From positions 248,001-312,000 of the forward strand of contig NZ_JACVAE010000004.1 of NCBI RefSeq assembly GCF_014851675.1: a DNA stretch of 64,000 nt. Reading direction: 5' to 3'. The notes under the pieces were generated by a model that saw only the letters and a program-made list of their open reading frames with translations, was not told the DNA's origin and searched no databases. Shown here in pieces: positions 43,980 through 53,168 of this stretch. The DNA is from Rhizobium sp. ARZ01. GTDB taxonomy: Bacteria; Pseudomonadota; Alphaproteobacteria; Rhizobiales; Rhizobiaceae. Both the position numbers and the translations under genes were made by a program. How positions within the stretch are numbered: the first letter of the stretch is position 1; each line of letters begins with the position of its first letter.

Positions 43980-45041
43980 CTATGCAGCGCTAAGCTTCTT
44001 TTCGCAGCGGAGCAGCATGCCGTAGAGATCGCGAGGGTCGTCTGGATCGGCGAGGAGATCCAATTCGGTGAACATTCCAAGTTCGCTAATCTTGTCTCGG
44101 ACGTAGCGGAGTGCGGAGAAGTCCTCGATGGCAAAGCCCACGCTGTCGAAGAGCGTGATCTGGTCCGCGCTTCGGCGGCCTTCCGTCTCGCCGGTCATGA
44201 CCTGCCAGAGTTCGATGACGGGATGTTCGGCCGGCAGCTGCTGGATTTCGCCTTCGATGCGCGTCTGCGGCGGATATTCGACGAAGATGTCCGAGCGCAG
44301 AAGGATGTCCTTGCTGAGTTCGGTCTTGCCTGGGCAGTCACCGCCGACCGCGTTGATGTGGGCACCAGGGCCGACATGATTGTCGGAAAGGATCGTCGCG
44401 TACTGCTTGTCTGCGGTGACGGTGGTGATGATGTCGGCGCCCGTGACGGCTTCCTCGACGGAGGAGCACTCCTCGATGGTGAAGCCGAGGCCAGCGAGGT
44501 TGCGGGCACATTTCCGGGTGGCTGCCGTGTCGATATCGTAAAGACGAAGCTTGTCGATGCCGAGCAGCGACTTGAAGGCGCGGGCCTGGAATTCGCTCTG
44601 TGCGCCATTGCCGATGATGGCCATGGTGCGGGCGTTCGGGCGGGCCAGGTACTTCGCCGCCACGGCCGAGGTCGCCGCGGTGCGCAGCGCGGTCAGGATC
44701 GTCATCTCGGTCAGCAGCATCGGGTAGCCGTTGCCGACATCTGACAGGACACCGAAGGCGGTCACGGTTTGCCGGCCGTCGCGTGTGTTCTTCGGGTGGC
44801 CGTTCACATATTTGAAGCCGTAGAGCGTGCCGTCGCTGGTCGGCATCAGTTCGATGACGCCTTCCTCGGAATGGGAGGCGACGCGCGGGGTCTTGTCGAA
44901 GACCGGCCAGCGGCGGAAATCTTCCTCGATGACGGCAGCGAGTTCCGTCAGGAACCGGTCGATGCCAACCTTCAGGACGAGCTTCATCATGTGGTCCACG
45001 CTGACGAATGGAACCACGTTCAGTTTCGGATCAGTGTTCAT
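43980..45041 (-). CDS. ocd: Ornithine cyclodeaminase
   Basis: A 353-residue enzyme of the ornithine cyclodeaminase/mu-crystallin family, which converts L-ornithine to L-proline and ammonia with bound NAD. Substrate segment: GTLYGFKYVNGHPKN (residues 71-85). NAD-binding Rossmann motif: AIIGNGAQSEFQARAF (near 141). The catalytic Asp lies in INAVGGDCPGKTEL. Length is typical of the true ornithine enzymes rather than shorter mu-crystallin-like ketimine reductases. It lies 29 bases downstream of arginase, so arginine can be turned into proline in two steps. Confidence 0.93.
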   Translation of the reverse strand: MNTDPKLNVVPFVSVDHMMKLVLKVGIDRFLTELAAVIEEDFRRWPVFDKTPRVASHSEEGVIELMPTSDGTLYGFKYVNGHPKNTRDGRQTVTAFGVLSDVGNGYPMLLTEMTILTALRTAATSAVAAKYLARPNARTMAIIGNGAQSEFQARAFKSLLGIDKLRLYDIDTAATRKCARNLAGLGFTIEECSSVEEAVTGADIITTVTADKQYATILSDNHVGPGAHINAVGGDCPGKTELSKDILLRSDIFVEYPPQTRIEGEIQQLPAEHPVIELWQVMTGETEGRRSADQITLFDSVGFAIEDFSALRYVRDKISELGMFTELDLLADPDDPRDLYGMLLRCEKKLSAA

Positions 45042-45070
45042 TTTCCCTCCAAACCAAAGAACAATCGAAA

Positions 45071-45991
45071 TCAGCCCGAGATAGTCGGGCGATCCATCAC
45101 CCGCTTGCCCATCAGGCTGGCGACGAGATCGACGAGGAGTCTTGCGGTCTTGCCGCGCTCGTCGAGGAACGGATTGAGCTCGACGATGTCGAGGCTGGTC
45201 ACAAGGTCGCTGTCATGGAGCATCTCCATGATCAGGTGTGCCTCGCGGAATGTCGCCCCGCCCGGCACCGTGGTGCCCACGGCCGGCGCGATGTCGGGCT
45301 CCAGAAAGTCGACGTCGAAGCTCACATGCAGCAGCCCGTTTGCGGCGCTGACCCGTTCCAGAAAACTCCGGACAAGCACGGCCACGCCGTGCTCGTCGAT
45401 CACGCGCATGTCGTGGACGGTAATGCCGGTCTTCCGGATGGCGGCCCGTTCGGCGGGATCGACGCTGCGGATGCCGATCATGCAGACGTTTTCTGCAGGA
45501 ACGCGATGGGTGAGCGCGGGGAAATAGCCGGTAAAGCCGGGCTGGCCGATATAATAGGCGACCGGCGTGCCGTGAAGGTTGCCGCTGACGGTCGTCTCAA
45601 GACTATGAAAGTCGGTGTGGGCATCCAGCCAGAGGACGAACAGCGGCCGGCCGAGCTCGGCGGCGCGCCGTGCAAGACCTGGAACGGTGCCGGCGGATAT
45701 CGCGTGATCGCCTCCCAGGAAGATGGGCATGCCTGTCTTGCTGTGCTCGTAGGCCGCGGCTGACAGCGCCTCCACCCATGCGACCGTTTCACCGAGGTGA
45801 TGTACCGCCGCGTTCGGGTGCGGCATCTCTTCGAAGGCACGAGGTGTGAGATTGCCAATGTCCTTGACCGTATGGCCCAGTTCCTCCAGCGCCGTGCGAA
45901 GGCCGGCGATGCGAAGGGCGCTCGGCCCCATCTCACATCCAAGCAGCCCCGCACCAATTTGCAGGGGCGCACCGATCAACGTGCATTCCAT
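45071..45991 (-). CDS. rocF: Arginase
   Basis: A 306-residue arginase that hydrolyses L-arginine to ornithine and urea. The di-manganese ligands are in GGDHAIS (His), WLDAHTDFH (Asp-x-His-x-Asp) and SFDVDFLEPDIAP (Asp-x-Asp). SGNLHGTP forms the substrate loop. The size and motif spacing match bacterial RocF/ArcA. It is the first gene of a two-gene operon with ornithine cyclodeaminase and is divergent from an Lrp-type regulator, the same arrangement as the arc genes of Agrobacterium and rhizobia. Confidence 0.95.
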   Translation of the reverse strand: MECTLIGAPLQIGAGLLGCEMGPSALRIAGLRTALEELGHTVKDIGNLTPRAFEEMPHPNAAVHHLGETVAWVEALSAAAYEHSKTGMPIFLGGDHAISAGTVPGLARRAAELGRPLFVLWLDAHTDFHSLETTVSGNLHGTPVAYYIGQPGFTGYFPALTHRVPAENVCMIGIRSVDPAERAAIRKTGITVHDMRVIDEHGVAVLVRSFLERVSAANGLLHVSFDVDFLEPDIAPAVGTTVPGGATFREAHLIMEMLHDSDLVTSLDIVELNPFLDERGKTARLLVDLVASLMGKRVMDRPTISG

Positions 45992-46053
45992 GACTTACTC
46001 CTATTGACGTTGTCTAACTGTAGGATTCCTCTATGGCAGATTGAATATTGAAT

Positions 46054-46075
46054 TTTGGCATCGCGGAATGCCAAA
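46054..46075. promoter_or_regulatory. Operator between arginase and Lrp-type regulator
   Basis: Perfect eight-base inverted repeat TTTGGCAT-6-ATGCCAAA centred between the divergent genes (starts at 45991 and 46111). A likely site for the Lrp-type regulator. Confidence 0.6.
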
Positions 46076-46110
46076 CTGTCCATAACGGCAAACCCGGAGA
46101 TCAAATTGGA

Positions 46111-46548
46111 ATGGATGAGCTTGATCGGAAGATCGTAACACTTCTTCGGGGGAACGGTCGCAGGAGTGTTTCGGACCTCGCCCTGGAGAGCGGGGCGTCC
46201 CGCGCAACCGTGAGGGCGCGCATTGAGCGGATGGAGCAGGACGGGACGATCCTCGGCTATACCGTGATGCTGCGCGCCGACGCCCTTGAAGATGTCGTTC
46301 GCGGCGTCATGATGGTCGAGATTGAAGGCCACGTCACTGATCGCGTGATAAAGACCCTTGGCGGCTTTCCGGAGATTTCGCAGATCCATACGACGAACGG
46401 TCGGTGGGACCTTCTGGTCGAACTCAGCGCTTCAAATCTCACCGACTTTGACGCTGTCTTACGCAAAGTCCGACTAGTGCCGGGAATCACTGGGAGTGAA
46501 ACGAGCCTACTATTATCCACGCCCCGTTCCACACGAGCGAAGCTATAG
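46111..46548 (+). CDS. Lrp/AsnC-family regulator of arginine catabolism
   Basis: A 145-residue Lrp/AsnC protein. The N-terminal helix-turn-helix (MDELDRKIVTLLRGNGRRSV then SDLALESGASRATVRARIERM) precedes a RAM ligand domain (VMMVEIEGHVTDRVIKTLGGF, then GRWDLLVEL). ATG 46111 is preferred over an upstream start because it gives the canonical MDELDRKI opening. It is divergent from the arginase operon, so it probably activates those genes when arginine or ornithine is present. Confidence 0.9.
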   Translation: MDELDRKIVTLLRGNGRRSVSDLALESGASRATVRARIERMEQDGTILGYTVMLRADALEDVVRGVMMVEIEGHVTDRVIKTLGGFPEISQIHTTNGRWDLLVELSASNLTDFDAVLRKVRLVPGITGSETSLLLSTPRSTRAKL

Positions 46549-47092
46549 GCGATTCGATCGAATTGGGTGCTTTCGCACGAATAATATTCAGGAGCCAAGG
46601 TCGATCCGTGTTGTAACCGGCGGCCATCTTTGTCCAGGATACGGCCTCGCCATCGAAGTTGGCGATTTGGATCCCCGGTTTGCAGGCGGGCCGGCGATGT
46701 CTGGAAAATGGTGCGTCCAATCGTGGCTGCAGCGGGAATTATCCGCAAGACATTCGGCTCGATGGGGGCGCCAGGCGATATCCACCCCACTTCACCTCAG
46801 CGCCCAATTCGGCCCCTTCGGCGGGCGGACTTCAACAGTGCGAGGTGCGGCTCGATCCCGTCAGGCATCGGGTCAAGCGGAAGGGTTGTACCGGATCGCG
46901 CGGCCGGCGGTGCGGTGCGGCGCCTGGCCCAGGATAAGTCGTGCGGATGATGGAGTTGTAGCGCAAGCTAATAAAGGAGTATAATTTGAAGATGAAACAA
47001 TAGATTGTGAGCGCGATGCCGGCGGGAGACCGCGCCACCTTTTCTTATCCCGCTCGCCAATGGGTGAAAAGCCCATGTTTCGGGAGGAAGAG
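46549..47092. other. Gene-free stretch before the TRAP operon
   Basis: About 540 bases. A minus-strand frame (46487-46720) contains PGIQIANFDGEAVSWTKMAAGYN and might be a worn fragment of a gene, but it has no matching start or family. The last 100 bases, AT-richer with TATAATTTGA near 46980, probably hold the TRAP promoter. Nothing else seen. Confidence 0.4.
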
Positions 47093-48235
47093 ATGAAGCG
47101 AAGGACCCAGATTGAGGGAACAACCTCGCGTCGCAGATTTCTGAGCGGCGCGGTCACCGCGGGTGCGGCGGTAATCGCCGCACCGAGTGTCGTCAAGGCT
47201 CAAGGGCCGATCAACATGCGCTGGCAGAGCACATGGCCCTCCAAGGATATCTTTCACGAGTTCGCGCTTGATTTCGCCCAAAAGGTCAACGACATGACCG
47301 GCGGTGACCTGAAGATCGAGGTGTTGCCGGCGGGCGCCGTCGTGCCCGCCTTCGGCCTGCTCGACGCGGTCTCGCAAGGAACGCTCGACGGCGGCCACGG
47401 CGTGCTCGTCTACCACTACGGCAAGCAGACAGCATTGGCGCTCTGGGGCTCCGGACCGGGCTTCGCAATGGACGCCAACATGCTTCTGGCGTGGCATAAA
47501 TATGGGGGAGGCAAAGAACTTCTCGCCAAGCTCTATGAGTCCATCGGCGCCAATGTCGTTTCGTTCCCATATGGGCCAATGCCGACACAACCGCTCGGCT
47601 GGTTCAAGAAACCGGTCGCCAAGGCCGAGGATCTCCAGGGACTGAAATTCCGCACTGTCGGTATTTCGATCGATGTCTTTACGGGTCTCGGGGCCGCCGT
47701 CAACGCGCTGCCGGGCGGTGAAATCGTCGCGGCATTGGATCGTGGCCTGCTCGACGCGGCCGAGTTCAACAACTCCTCGTCCGACCGGGTGCTTGGTTTC
47801 CCGGACGTCTCGAAAATCTGCATGCTGCAAAGCTATCACCAGAATGCGGAGCAGTTCGAAATCATGTTCAACAAGACAAAATTCGACTCGTTGCCTGAAC
47901 AGATGAAGGCAATCATCTCCAACGCCGTCGAGGCCGCTTCGCAGGACATGGCGTGGAAGGCGATCGATCGCTATTCGAAAGATTATGTGGAGATGCAGAC
48001 GACCGACAAGGTCAAGTTCTACAAGACGCCGGAAGCGATCCTCAAGCGGCAATTGGAAGTCTACGACGAGGTTGTAAAGAAGAAGGCGGCGGAAAACCCG
48101 CTGTTCAAGGAGATCCTCGAGTCCCAGCTTGCCTTTGCGGAGCGGGCGACGCGATGGGAACAGGACAACGTCGTCGGCCGGAGATTGGTGTTCGATCACT
48201 ATTTCGGCAAGGATGGAGTGGCGAAGGAGTTCTGA
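47093..48235 (+). CDS. TRAP transporter solute-binding protein (DctP family)
   Basis: A 380-residue DctP-type binding protein with a twin-arginine signal (TTSRRRFLSGAVTAGAAVIAA, cleaved near VVKA-Q). The mature start MRWQSTWPSKDIFHEFALDF and the ligand Arg in LKFRTVGISIDVF near residue 185 fit the TakP-like group that binds 2-oxo or hydroxy carboxylates. GGGAGGAAG precedes ATG 47093. First gene of the dctPQM-type operon; Tat export suggests that it folds before crossing the membrane. Confidence 0.9.
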   Translation: MKRRTQIEGTTSRRRFLSGAVTAGAAVIAAPSVVKAQGPINMRWQSTWPSKDIFHEFALDFAQKVNDMTGGDLKIEVLPAGAVVPAFGLLDAVSQGTLDGGHGVLVYHYGKQTALALWGSGPGFAMDANMLLAWHKYGGGKELLAKLYESIGANVVSFPYGPMPTQPLGWFKKPVAKAEDLQGLKFRTVGISIDVFTGLGAAVNALPGGEIVAALDRGLLDAAEFNNSSSDRVLGFPDVSKICMLQSYHQNAEQFEIMFNKTKFDSLPEQMKAIISNAVEAASQDMAWKAIDRYSKDYVEMQTTDKVKFYKTPEAILKRQLEVYDEVVKKKAAENPLFKEILESQLAFAERATRWEQDNVVGRRLVFDHYFGKDGVAKEF

Positions 48236-48311
48236 CGCGTGGTTCGGCATCATCGGGCGGAGATCCCGGTGATGCTTCGGACCAAGATATGCGCCATCTG
48301 GGGGCACGCGC

Positions 48312-48980
48312 GTGAACGTTCAGCATTTTCTGCTCAGGGTCGATGCAATCAGCGTGTGGGTCGGAAAGGCCGCGGCCTGGCTGATCATCGGACTGATGAC
48401 GCTCGTCTGCGTCGAGGTCTTCAAGCGTTACATCATGAACGCGCCGACTGCGTGGATATTCGACGCCAGCAACATGTTCTACGGCACCTTATTTATGCTT
48501 GCCGGTGCCTATGCACTGGCGCAGAACGCCCATGTCCGCGGTGACTTTCTCTACAGCTCGTTCAGGCCGCGGCTACAGGCCGGGCTCGATCTGGTCCTCT
48601 ACATCTTCTTCTTCCTGCCAGGCGTCGCCGCTCTCGTTTACGCGGGCTACGACTATGCCGCGCTTTCGTGGCGGATCGGCGAGCATTCGACCGTGACGGC
48701 GGAGGGACCGCCGATCTACTATTTCAAGACCGTCATTCCGATAGCAGGTGTCCTCGTGATGCTTCAGGGACTGGCCGAGATCATGCGCTGCATCGTCTGT
48801 CTGAGGACCGGAGAATGGCCGAGCCGCCTCAAGGATGTCGAGGAGATCGACGTCGTCGCCGAGCAGCTTGCGCATAGCGACTACATAGACGCGGAGACGC
48901 GCGAAGCCGCGATCGGGCGCGCCCAGGATATCGACAGGGCGGCGCGGCAACGCGGCCTGGGGGGAGACATCGAGACGTGA
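48312..48980 (+). CDS. TRAP transporter small membrane subunit (DctQ family)
   Basis: A 222-residue protein with four membrane helices, including the family motif YIMNAPTAWIFDASNMFYGTLF (helix 2). It holds the large subunit in the membrane. It has a polar C-terminal tail of about 50 residues, longer than usual. It starts with GTG behind a G-rich stretch and overlaps the DctM-type gene by four bases. Confidence 0.88.
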   Translation: MNVQHFLLRVDAISVWVGKAAAWLIIGLMTLVCVEVFKRYIMNAPTAWIFDASNMFYGTLFMLAGAYALAQNAHVRGDFLYSSFRPRLQAGLDLVLYIFFFLPGVAALVYAGYDYAALSWRIGEHSTVTAEGPPIYYFKTVIPIAGVLVMLQGLAEIMRCIVCLRTGEWPSRLKDVEEIDVVAEQLAHSDYIDAETREAAIGRAQDIDRAARQRGLGGDIET

Positions 48981-50719
48981 GCGATCCGTTCCTCGGGCTG
49001 ACGATGCTGTTCCTCATCGTGATCGTCATCATGATGGGGTTTCCGACCGCCTTCACTCTGATGGGGCTGGGCATGCTGTTCGGCTTTTATGCTTTCTACA
49101 ATCCGGCCGAGCACTGGATCGACAATCGCGTCTTCGACCTGATGGTTCAGCGCACCTATGGCGCGATGACCAATGACGTTCTGATCTCCATCCCACTCTT
49201 CGTGCTGATGGGTTACGTGATGGAGCGTGGCGCGCTGGTCGACAAGATGTTCTACAGCATTCAGCTTTCTTTCCGGCGGGTGCCCGCGTCGCTTGCCGTT
49301 GCGACGCTCATCGTCTGCACGTTTTGGGGCATTGCGAGCGGCCTCGTCGGCGCGGTGGTGGTGCTGATGGGGGTTATTGCGATGAACCCGATGATGCGTG
49401 CTGGCTATGACGTGAAACTCGCGTCGGGCGTCATCACAGCCGGAGGAACGCTGGGCATTCTGATCCCGCCATCGGTGATGATCATCGTCTACGCGGCAGT
49501 GGCGGGGCAGTCGGTCGTCAAGCTCTATGCCGCTGCGATGTTTCCCGGCTTTTTCCTAGCACTCCTTTACCTCGCCTACATTCTCGGGTGGGCGATGATC
49601 AATCCGAAGATCGCACCCGCCTTGCCGGAGGAGCAGACAAGAGTTCCGGTACCCGCCTGGATGAGGAGCTTTGAGGCGCTCTATTCGCGCAACATGCCAG
49701 CCGGGCTGCTTTCCGCGCTGTTCTCGCCATCGCGGGCGATGGCGATCGAGACCGAAGAGGGCCGCCTCAGCTATTGGAAGCTGACCAAGAATGCCTGCGC
49801 CGCCTTGGTACCGTTCTCGCTGACCGCGTTCACGCTGGCGCTCGTATGGTGGTATGTCGTCATCCATCCGCGGGCCTCCGCCGAGGCAGAAGCGCCGGAA
49901 GGGCTGGAGGAACTCGGCGCGCCGGCGCTCGATGCGGGACCGGCGGCCGTCGATGGGCCGGCAACGAGTTTCTACGTGACGTTCGGCATCATCGCGGCCA
50001 TCGCTACGGTCGTGCTCGTCCGCTACTACCGCAACATGACCGCCGATCGCCTGCAGGTCGTGAAGCTTCTGGTCTCCTCGGTCATGCCGCTCGGGATCCT
50101 CACTGTCGTCGTGCTCGCCGTGATCCTGTTCGGGATCACGACAGCGACGGAGTCCGCGGCCGTCGGCGCCGCCGGGGCCTTCCTATTGGCGTTCCAGGCC
50201 CGGACGCTCAACTGGAAGCGCACCAAGGAAGCGGTGTTCCTGACCGCGAAGACGACGGCGATGGTCTGCTGGCTGTTCGTCGGATCGGCGCTCTTTTCGG
50301 CCGTCTTCGCCATCCTCGGCGGCCAGGCACTCGTCGAACAATGGGTGCTGGCGCTCGACCTGACACCGTTGCAGTTCATGATTCTGTCGCAGGCGATCAT
50401 CTTCCTTCTTGGCTGGCCGCTCGAATGGACGGAGATCATCATCATCTTCGTGCCGATTTTCCTGCCGTTGCTGAGGCACTTCGATATCGATCCGGTTCTC
50501 TGGGGCGTCCTCGTCTTCGTCAACCTGCAGGCGGCGTTCCTGTCGCCGCCAGTCGCGATGTCGGCCTATTATCTCAAGGGCGTCTCGCCACCGCAGGTTA
50601 CCCTCAACCAGATCTTCGCCGGCATGATGCCCTATATGCTGATCGTCATCCTTTGCATGGTCATCATGTATGTCTGGCCGGGCATGACACTCTGGCTTCC
50701 GACCTATCTCTACGGCTAG
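48977..50719 (+). CDS. TRAP transporter large membrane subunit (DctM family)
   Basis: A 580-residue DctM-type subunit with about fourteen helices; it carries out sodium-driven transport. Family motifs: MMGFPTAFTLMGLGMLFG, SGVITAGGTLGILIPPSVMI and ILSQAIIFLLGWPLEWTEI. It is some 150 residues longer than the usual DctM because of a hydrophilic insert around residues 215-345. This long form goes with TakP-like systems. The GTG start overlaps the DctQ-type stop. Confidence 0.9.
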   Translation: MSDPFLGLTMLFLIVIVIMMGFPTAFTLMGLGMLFGFYAFYNPAEHWIDNRVFDLMVQRTYGAMTNDVLISIPLFVLMGYVMERGALVDKMFYSIQLSFRRVPASLAVATLIVCTFWGIASGLVGAVVVLMGVIAMNPMMRAGYDVKLASGVITAGGTLGILIPPSVMIIVYAAVAGQSVVKLYAAAMFPGFFLALLYLAYILGWAMINPKIAPALPEEQTRVPVPAWMRSFEALYSRNMPAGLLSALFSPSRAMAIETEEGRLSYWKLTKNACAALVPFSLTAFTLALVWWYVVIHPRASAEAEAPEGLEELGAPALDAGPAAVDGPATSFYVTFGIIAAIATVVLVRYYRNMTADRLQVVKLLVSSVMPLGILTVVVLAVILFGITTATESAAVGAAGAFLLAFQARTLNWKRTKEAVFLTAKTTAMVCWLFVGSALFSAVFAILGGQALVEQWVLALDLTPLQFMILSQAIIFLLGWPLEWTEIIIIFVPIFLPLLRHFDIDPVLWGVLVFVNLQAAFLSPPVAMSAYYLKGVSPPQVTLNQIFAGMMPYMLIVILCMVIMYVWPGMTLWLPTYLYG

Positions 50720-50939
50720 AGACATTGCCGTCCGCGGCGACGAAAACCGGTGCGCGATGTCTCGCAAGCTTCTCGAGCTCTTGGCGAGACATCACTCTTT
50801 CCGGATGGTGATGGTTGGTGATGTGACGATAGCGGAACTCGTCCGTATGCGGCATCTTCAGCGCTTGCTGAAGTGTCATGATGCCAAGCGGTATTCGCCC
50901 GCCGACGCGTGCCGCGGCGACTTCGATGATCTCATGCAT
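50664..50939 (-). CDS. Unrecognised small protein overlapping the dctM end
   Basis: A 91-codon frame. ATG 50939 is preceded by GGGAGAG at good spacing, and residues 1-72 look like real protein ([38 protein letters not shown]). The last 19 codons run antisense through the 3' end of the dctM-type gene and are Arg-rich. It is probably the 5' part of a gene cut off at about 50720. No family recognised. Confidence 0.4.
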   Translation of the reverse strand: MHEIIEVAAARVGGRIPLGIMTLQQALKMPHTDEFRYRHITNHHHPERVMSRQELEKLARHRAPVFVAADGNVSSRRDRSEARVSCPARHT

Positions 50940-50971
50940 TTTGTGTTTCTCTCCCTTTTGCGGAAGGAAGC

Positions 50972-51409
50972 ATGCCGATGTTTAGGGGCAAATTGATGGC
51001 GTCGTGCCAGACCGGACGCTCGGATGCGTCGATTGCCGTTGATCGCGCCATCGGTCAACCCGCACGCATGGCGACGCCAAGGGCGACATCTATTCCCTCC
51101 CTTGAGAACCTCACTGGCTCCTCCCGTGCCGATAAACTTGCGGGCGAGGCAAAGGCCAATACGCTCGACGGCGGCGCCGGCAACGACGTGCTGTCGGGTG
51201 GGGCGGGAAATGACCGCCTCATCGGCGGGCTCGGTTTCGACGATCTCTACGGCGGAGCTGGCAGCGGCCGCTTTGTCTTCAGATCAGTTAAGGGGCACGG
51301 CGCATCGGCCACAGCGACGGACACGATTTTCGCCTTCTCGCAGAAGGACAAGGAGGTGATCGACCTTGCTGCGATTAACGCGAACCTGAAGATGCGGTTT
51401 GAGGCGTGA
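50972..51409 (+). CDS. Short RTX-type calcium-binding repeat protein, probably a fragment
   Basis: About 145 residues. Residues 57-95 hold nonapeptide RTX repeats ([20 protein letters not shown]) that wind into a calcium-binding beta roll. They are followed by the usual end segment [10 protein letters not shown] ... [19 protein letters not shown] of M10-type and related secreted proteins. A catalytic or adhesive N-terminal domain is absent. The product looks like the secretion end of a larger type I-secreted protein, cut short, although a start with GGAAGGAAG exists. Confidence 0.65.
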   Translation: MPMFRGKLMASCQTGRSDASIAVDRAIGQPARMATPRATSIPSLENLTGSSRADKLAGEAKANTLDGGAGNDVLSGGAGNDRLIGGLGFDDLYGGAGSGRFVFRSVKGHGASATATDTIFAFSQKDKEVIDLAAINANLKMRFEA

Positions 51410-51541
51410 GTGCTCCTCTGTTTCGACAGGGGATGAGCCGCCGTCCATCCAAATGACTCAGTGCCACGCCGGTGAAGGCCCGCCTCGAATTCAAGGTTGT
51501 GCGCAGTAGAAGCGCTCCGCGCGGCAGATCACCGACGAGAG

Positions 51542-51581
51542 GCCACGCACTGTTCCGATGGCGATCCGGACAGTGCGTGGC
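51542..51581. repeat. Strong hairpin downstream of hpaI
   Basis: Twelve-base perfect stem (GCCACGCACTGT / ACAGTGCGTGGC) extended by a CCG/CGG pair after a one-base bulge. It lies 14 bases after the hpaI stop on the minus strand. There is no T run, so it could stabilise the mRNA end or act in Rho-dependent termination. Confidence 0.6.
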
Positions 51582-51594
51582 GAAACGGCTTCAA

Positions 51595-52362
51595 CTATGA
51601 ACGATACTGTGCCGCAAGGGTCCTCAAGGCCTTGGTGAACAGGCTGACATCGATGCCGACGCCGACGAAGTTGGCGCCGGCGTTCTTGCAATCCTCGATG
51701 AGTGCGCTGTCGGCCGACAACACGCCTGCGATGCGGCCGGCGGCCCGTATACGGCGGAGCGCATCCAGCACCGCCTCACGCACCGGTGGCGCCGAAACGT
51801 TGCCGAGATAGCCCATGTCGGCGGCCAGATCCGACGGTCCGATGAAGACACCATCGACGCCCTCAATGGCCAGGATGTCGTCGAGGGCATCCAGACCACG
51901 CCTGCTTTCGACCTGCAGGAGGACGAGTATCTCGTCATTGGCCGTCGCAAGATAGTCGGGGATGCCACCGAACTTCGAGGCCCGCGCCAGGGCCGATCCG
52001 ACACCGCGGAAACCTTTTGGCGGATAGTTTGCCGCGCGGATGCAGCGCTCGGCCTGCTCAGCGCTTTCAACCATCGGGATAAGAAGGTTCTGGGCCCCGA
52101 TATCGAGCGCCTGCTTGATACGGGTCGGATCGTCATCCGGTAAGCGCACGACCGCAGCGCTTTCCTTGCCGTCGAGGATGGCAAGCTGCGCCATGATCGA
52201 GCGGACGTCGTTGGGCGCATGCTCGCCGTCGATCAGCAGCCAGTCGAAACCGGCGGTGGCGGCCATCTCGGCCGCATAGGGATCGGCAAAGCCGAGCCAA
52301 ATGCCGTGCAGGCATTCTCCTGCCTTGAGGCGGTTTTTGAAATGGTTGGAGGGTGCGGGCAT
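51595..52362 (-). CDS. hpaI: HpcH/HpaI-type class II aldolase
   Basis: A 255-residue pyruvate aldolase of the HpaI family, which splits 4-hydroxy-2-oxoheptanedioate to pyruvate and succinate semialdehyde with a divalent metal. GFDWLLIDGEHAPND (residues 38-52) with the catalytic Arg in VVRLPD, the metal Glu in QVESRRG and the metal Asp in FIGPSDLAADMG are all present. It ends an operon of FAH-fold, hpaH and hpaI genes. No dioxygenase is in the operon. Confidence 0.9.
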   Translation of the reverse strand: MPAPSNHFKNRLKAGECLHGIWLGFADPYAAEMAATAGFDWLLIDGEHAPNDVRSIMAQLAILDGKESAAVVRLPDDDPTRIKQALDIGAQNLLIPMVESAEQAERCIRAANYPPKGFRGVGSALARASKFGGIPDYLATANDEILVLLQVESRRGLDALDDILAIEGVDGVFIGPSDLAADMGYLGNVSAPPVREAVLDALRRIRAAGRIAGVLSADSALIEDCKNAGANFVGVGIDVSLFTKALRTLAAQYRS

Positions 52363-52370
52363 GGAGAACC

Positions 52371-53168
52371 TCAGAATTTCAACGAGACGCTGCCGAAGGG
52401 ACCGAAATCGGCTTCGAAGATGCTGCCGGGCGGGGCCTCAAGCGGGCGGATGAACGAGCCGGAGAGCAACACCTGTCCGGCTTCTATGCCCTGGCCATAT
52501 TGGGCCAGTCGGTGAACCAGCCATAGTATGCCGGTCACCGGATCGTTCAGCACGCCGGCTCCCAGCCCGGTTTCCTCGACGATGCCGTCCCGTTTCACGA
52601 TCGCTCCGATCCAGCGTAGGTCGAAGACGCCGATCGCATGGCGCTGCTTGCCGAGCACGATGCCGGCATTCGCGGCATTGTCGCTGATGGTGTCGGTGAT
52701 GATCCGCGTCTTTCCGGAAGTGGGGTCTGCCCGCAGGATGCGCGTATCGAGTATTTCGAGGCTGGGTGCCACGGATTCCGTTGCTGCCAGCACGTCCTCT
52801 CGGGTGACATGCTCTCCCTTGAGAGGCGCTTTCATGAGAAAGGCGATTTCGGCCTCGATGCGAGGCTGGATGAAACGCCCGGCAGGGATCCGCATACCCT
52901 CATCGAACAGCATATCGTCGAGGAGAACGCCGGAATCCGGTGTTTCGATGTTGAGCGCCTGCTGCATGGCGCGCGAGGTCAGGCCGATCTTCCAGCCGAT
53001 CACCTTGCGCCCGGCCGCGCGCTTGCTGTCGATGAGGGCGGCCTGGATCGCATAGGCGCCTTCAAGGTCGAGATGCGGATATTGCAGCGACAGCAGGCCG
53101 ATCTGGCGACCGCTGGTCTCGGCCTGAAATAGAGCTTCTGCGGCTTCCTGAATCTGCTGCGGTGTCAT
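52371..53168 (-). CDS. hpaH: 2-oxohept-3-ene-1,7-dioate hydratase (HpaH family)
   Basis: A 265-residue hydratase of the HpaH/MhpD/DmpE family; it adds water to 2-oxohept-3-enedioate. The metal-binding Glu pair is in QPRIEAEIAFLMK, with GWKIGLTSRAMQQAL and the C-terminal GSFIRPLEAPPGS. Length matches HpaH (267). ATG 53168 overlaps the stop of the FAH-type gene by four bases; the open frame further upstream is antisense-like Arg/His-rich nonsense. It is nine bases upstream of hpaI, so the two sequential enzymes are made together. Confidence 0.9.
   Translation of the reverse strand: MTPQQIQEAAEALFQAETSGRQIGLLSLQYPHLDLEGAYAIQAALIDSKRAAGRKVIGWKIGLTSRAMQQALNIETPDSGVLLDDMLFDEGMRIPAGRFIQPRIEAEIAFLMKAPLKGEHVTREDVLAATESVAPSLEILDTRILRADPTSGKTRIITDTISDNAANAGIVLGKQRHAIGVFDLRWIGAIVKRDGIVEETGLGAGVLNDPVTGILWLVHRLAQYGQGIEAGQVLLSGSFIRPLEAPPGSIFEADFGPFGSVSLKF

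Noticed and set aside
46487..46720. Minus-strand frame with PGIQIANFDGEAVSWTKM
   Set aside because: Looks protein-like in part but overlaps the Lrp gene end, has no start signal and matches no family I can name.
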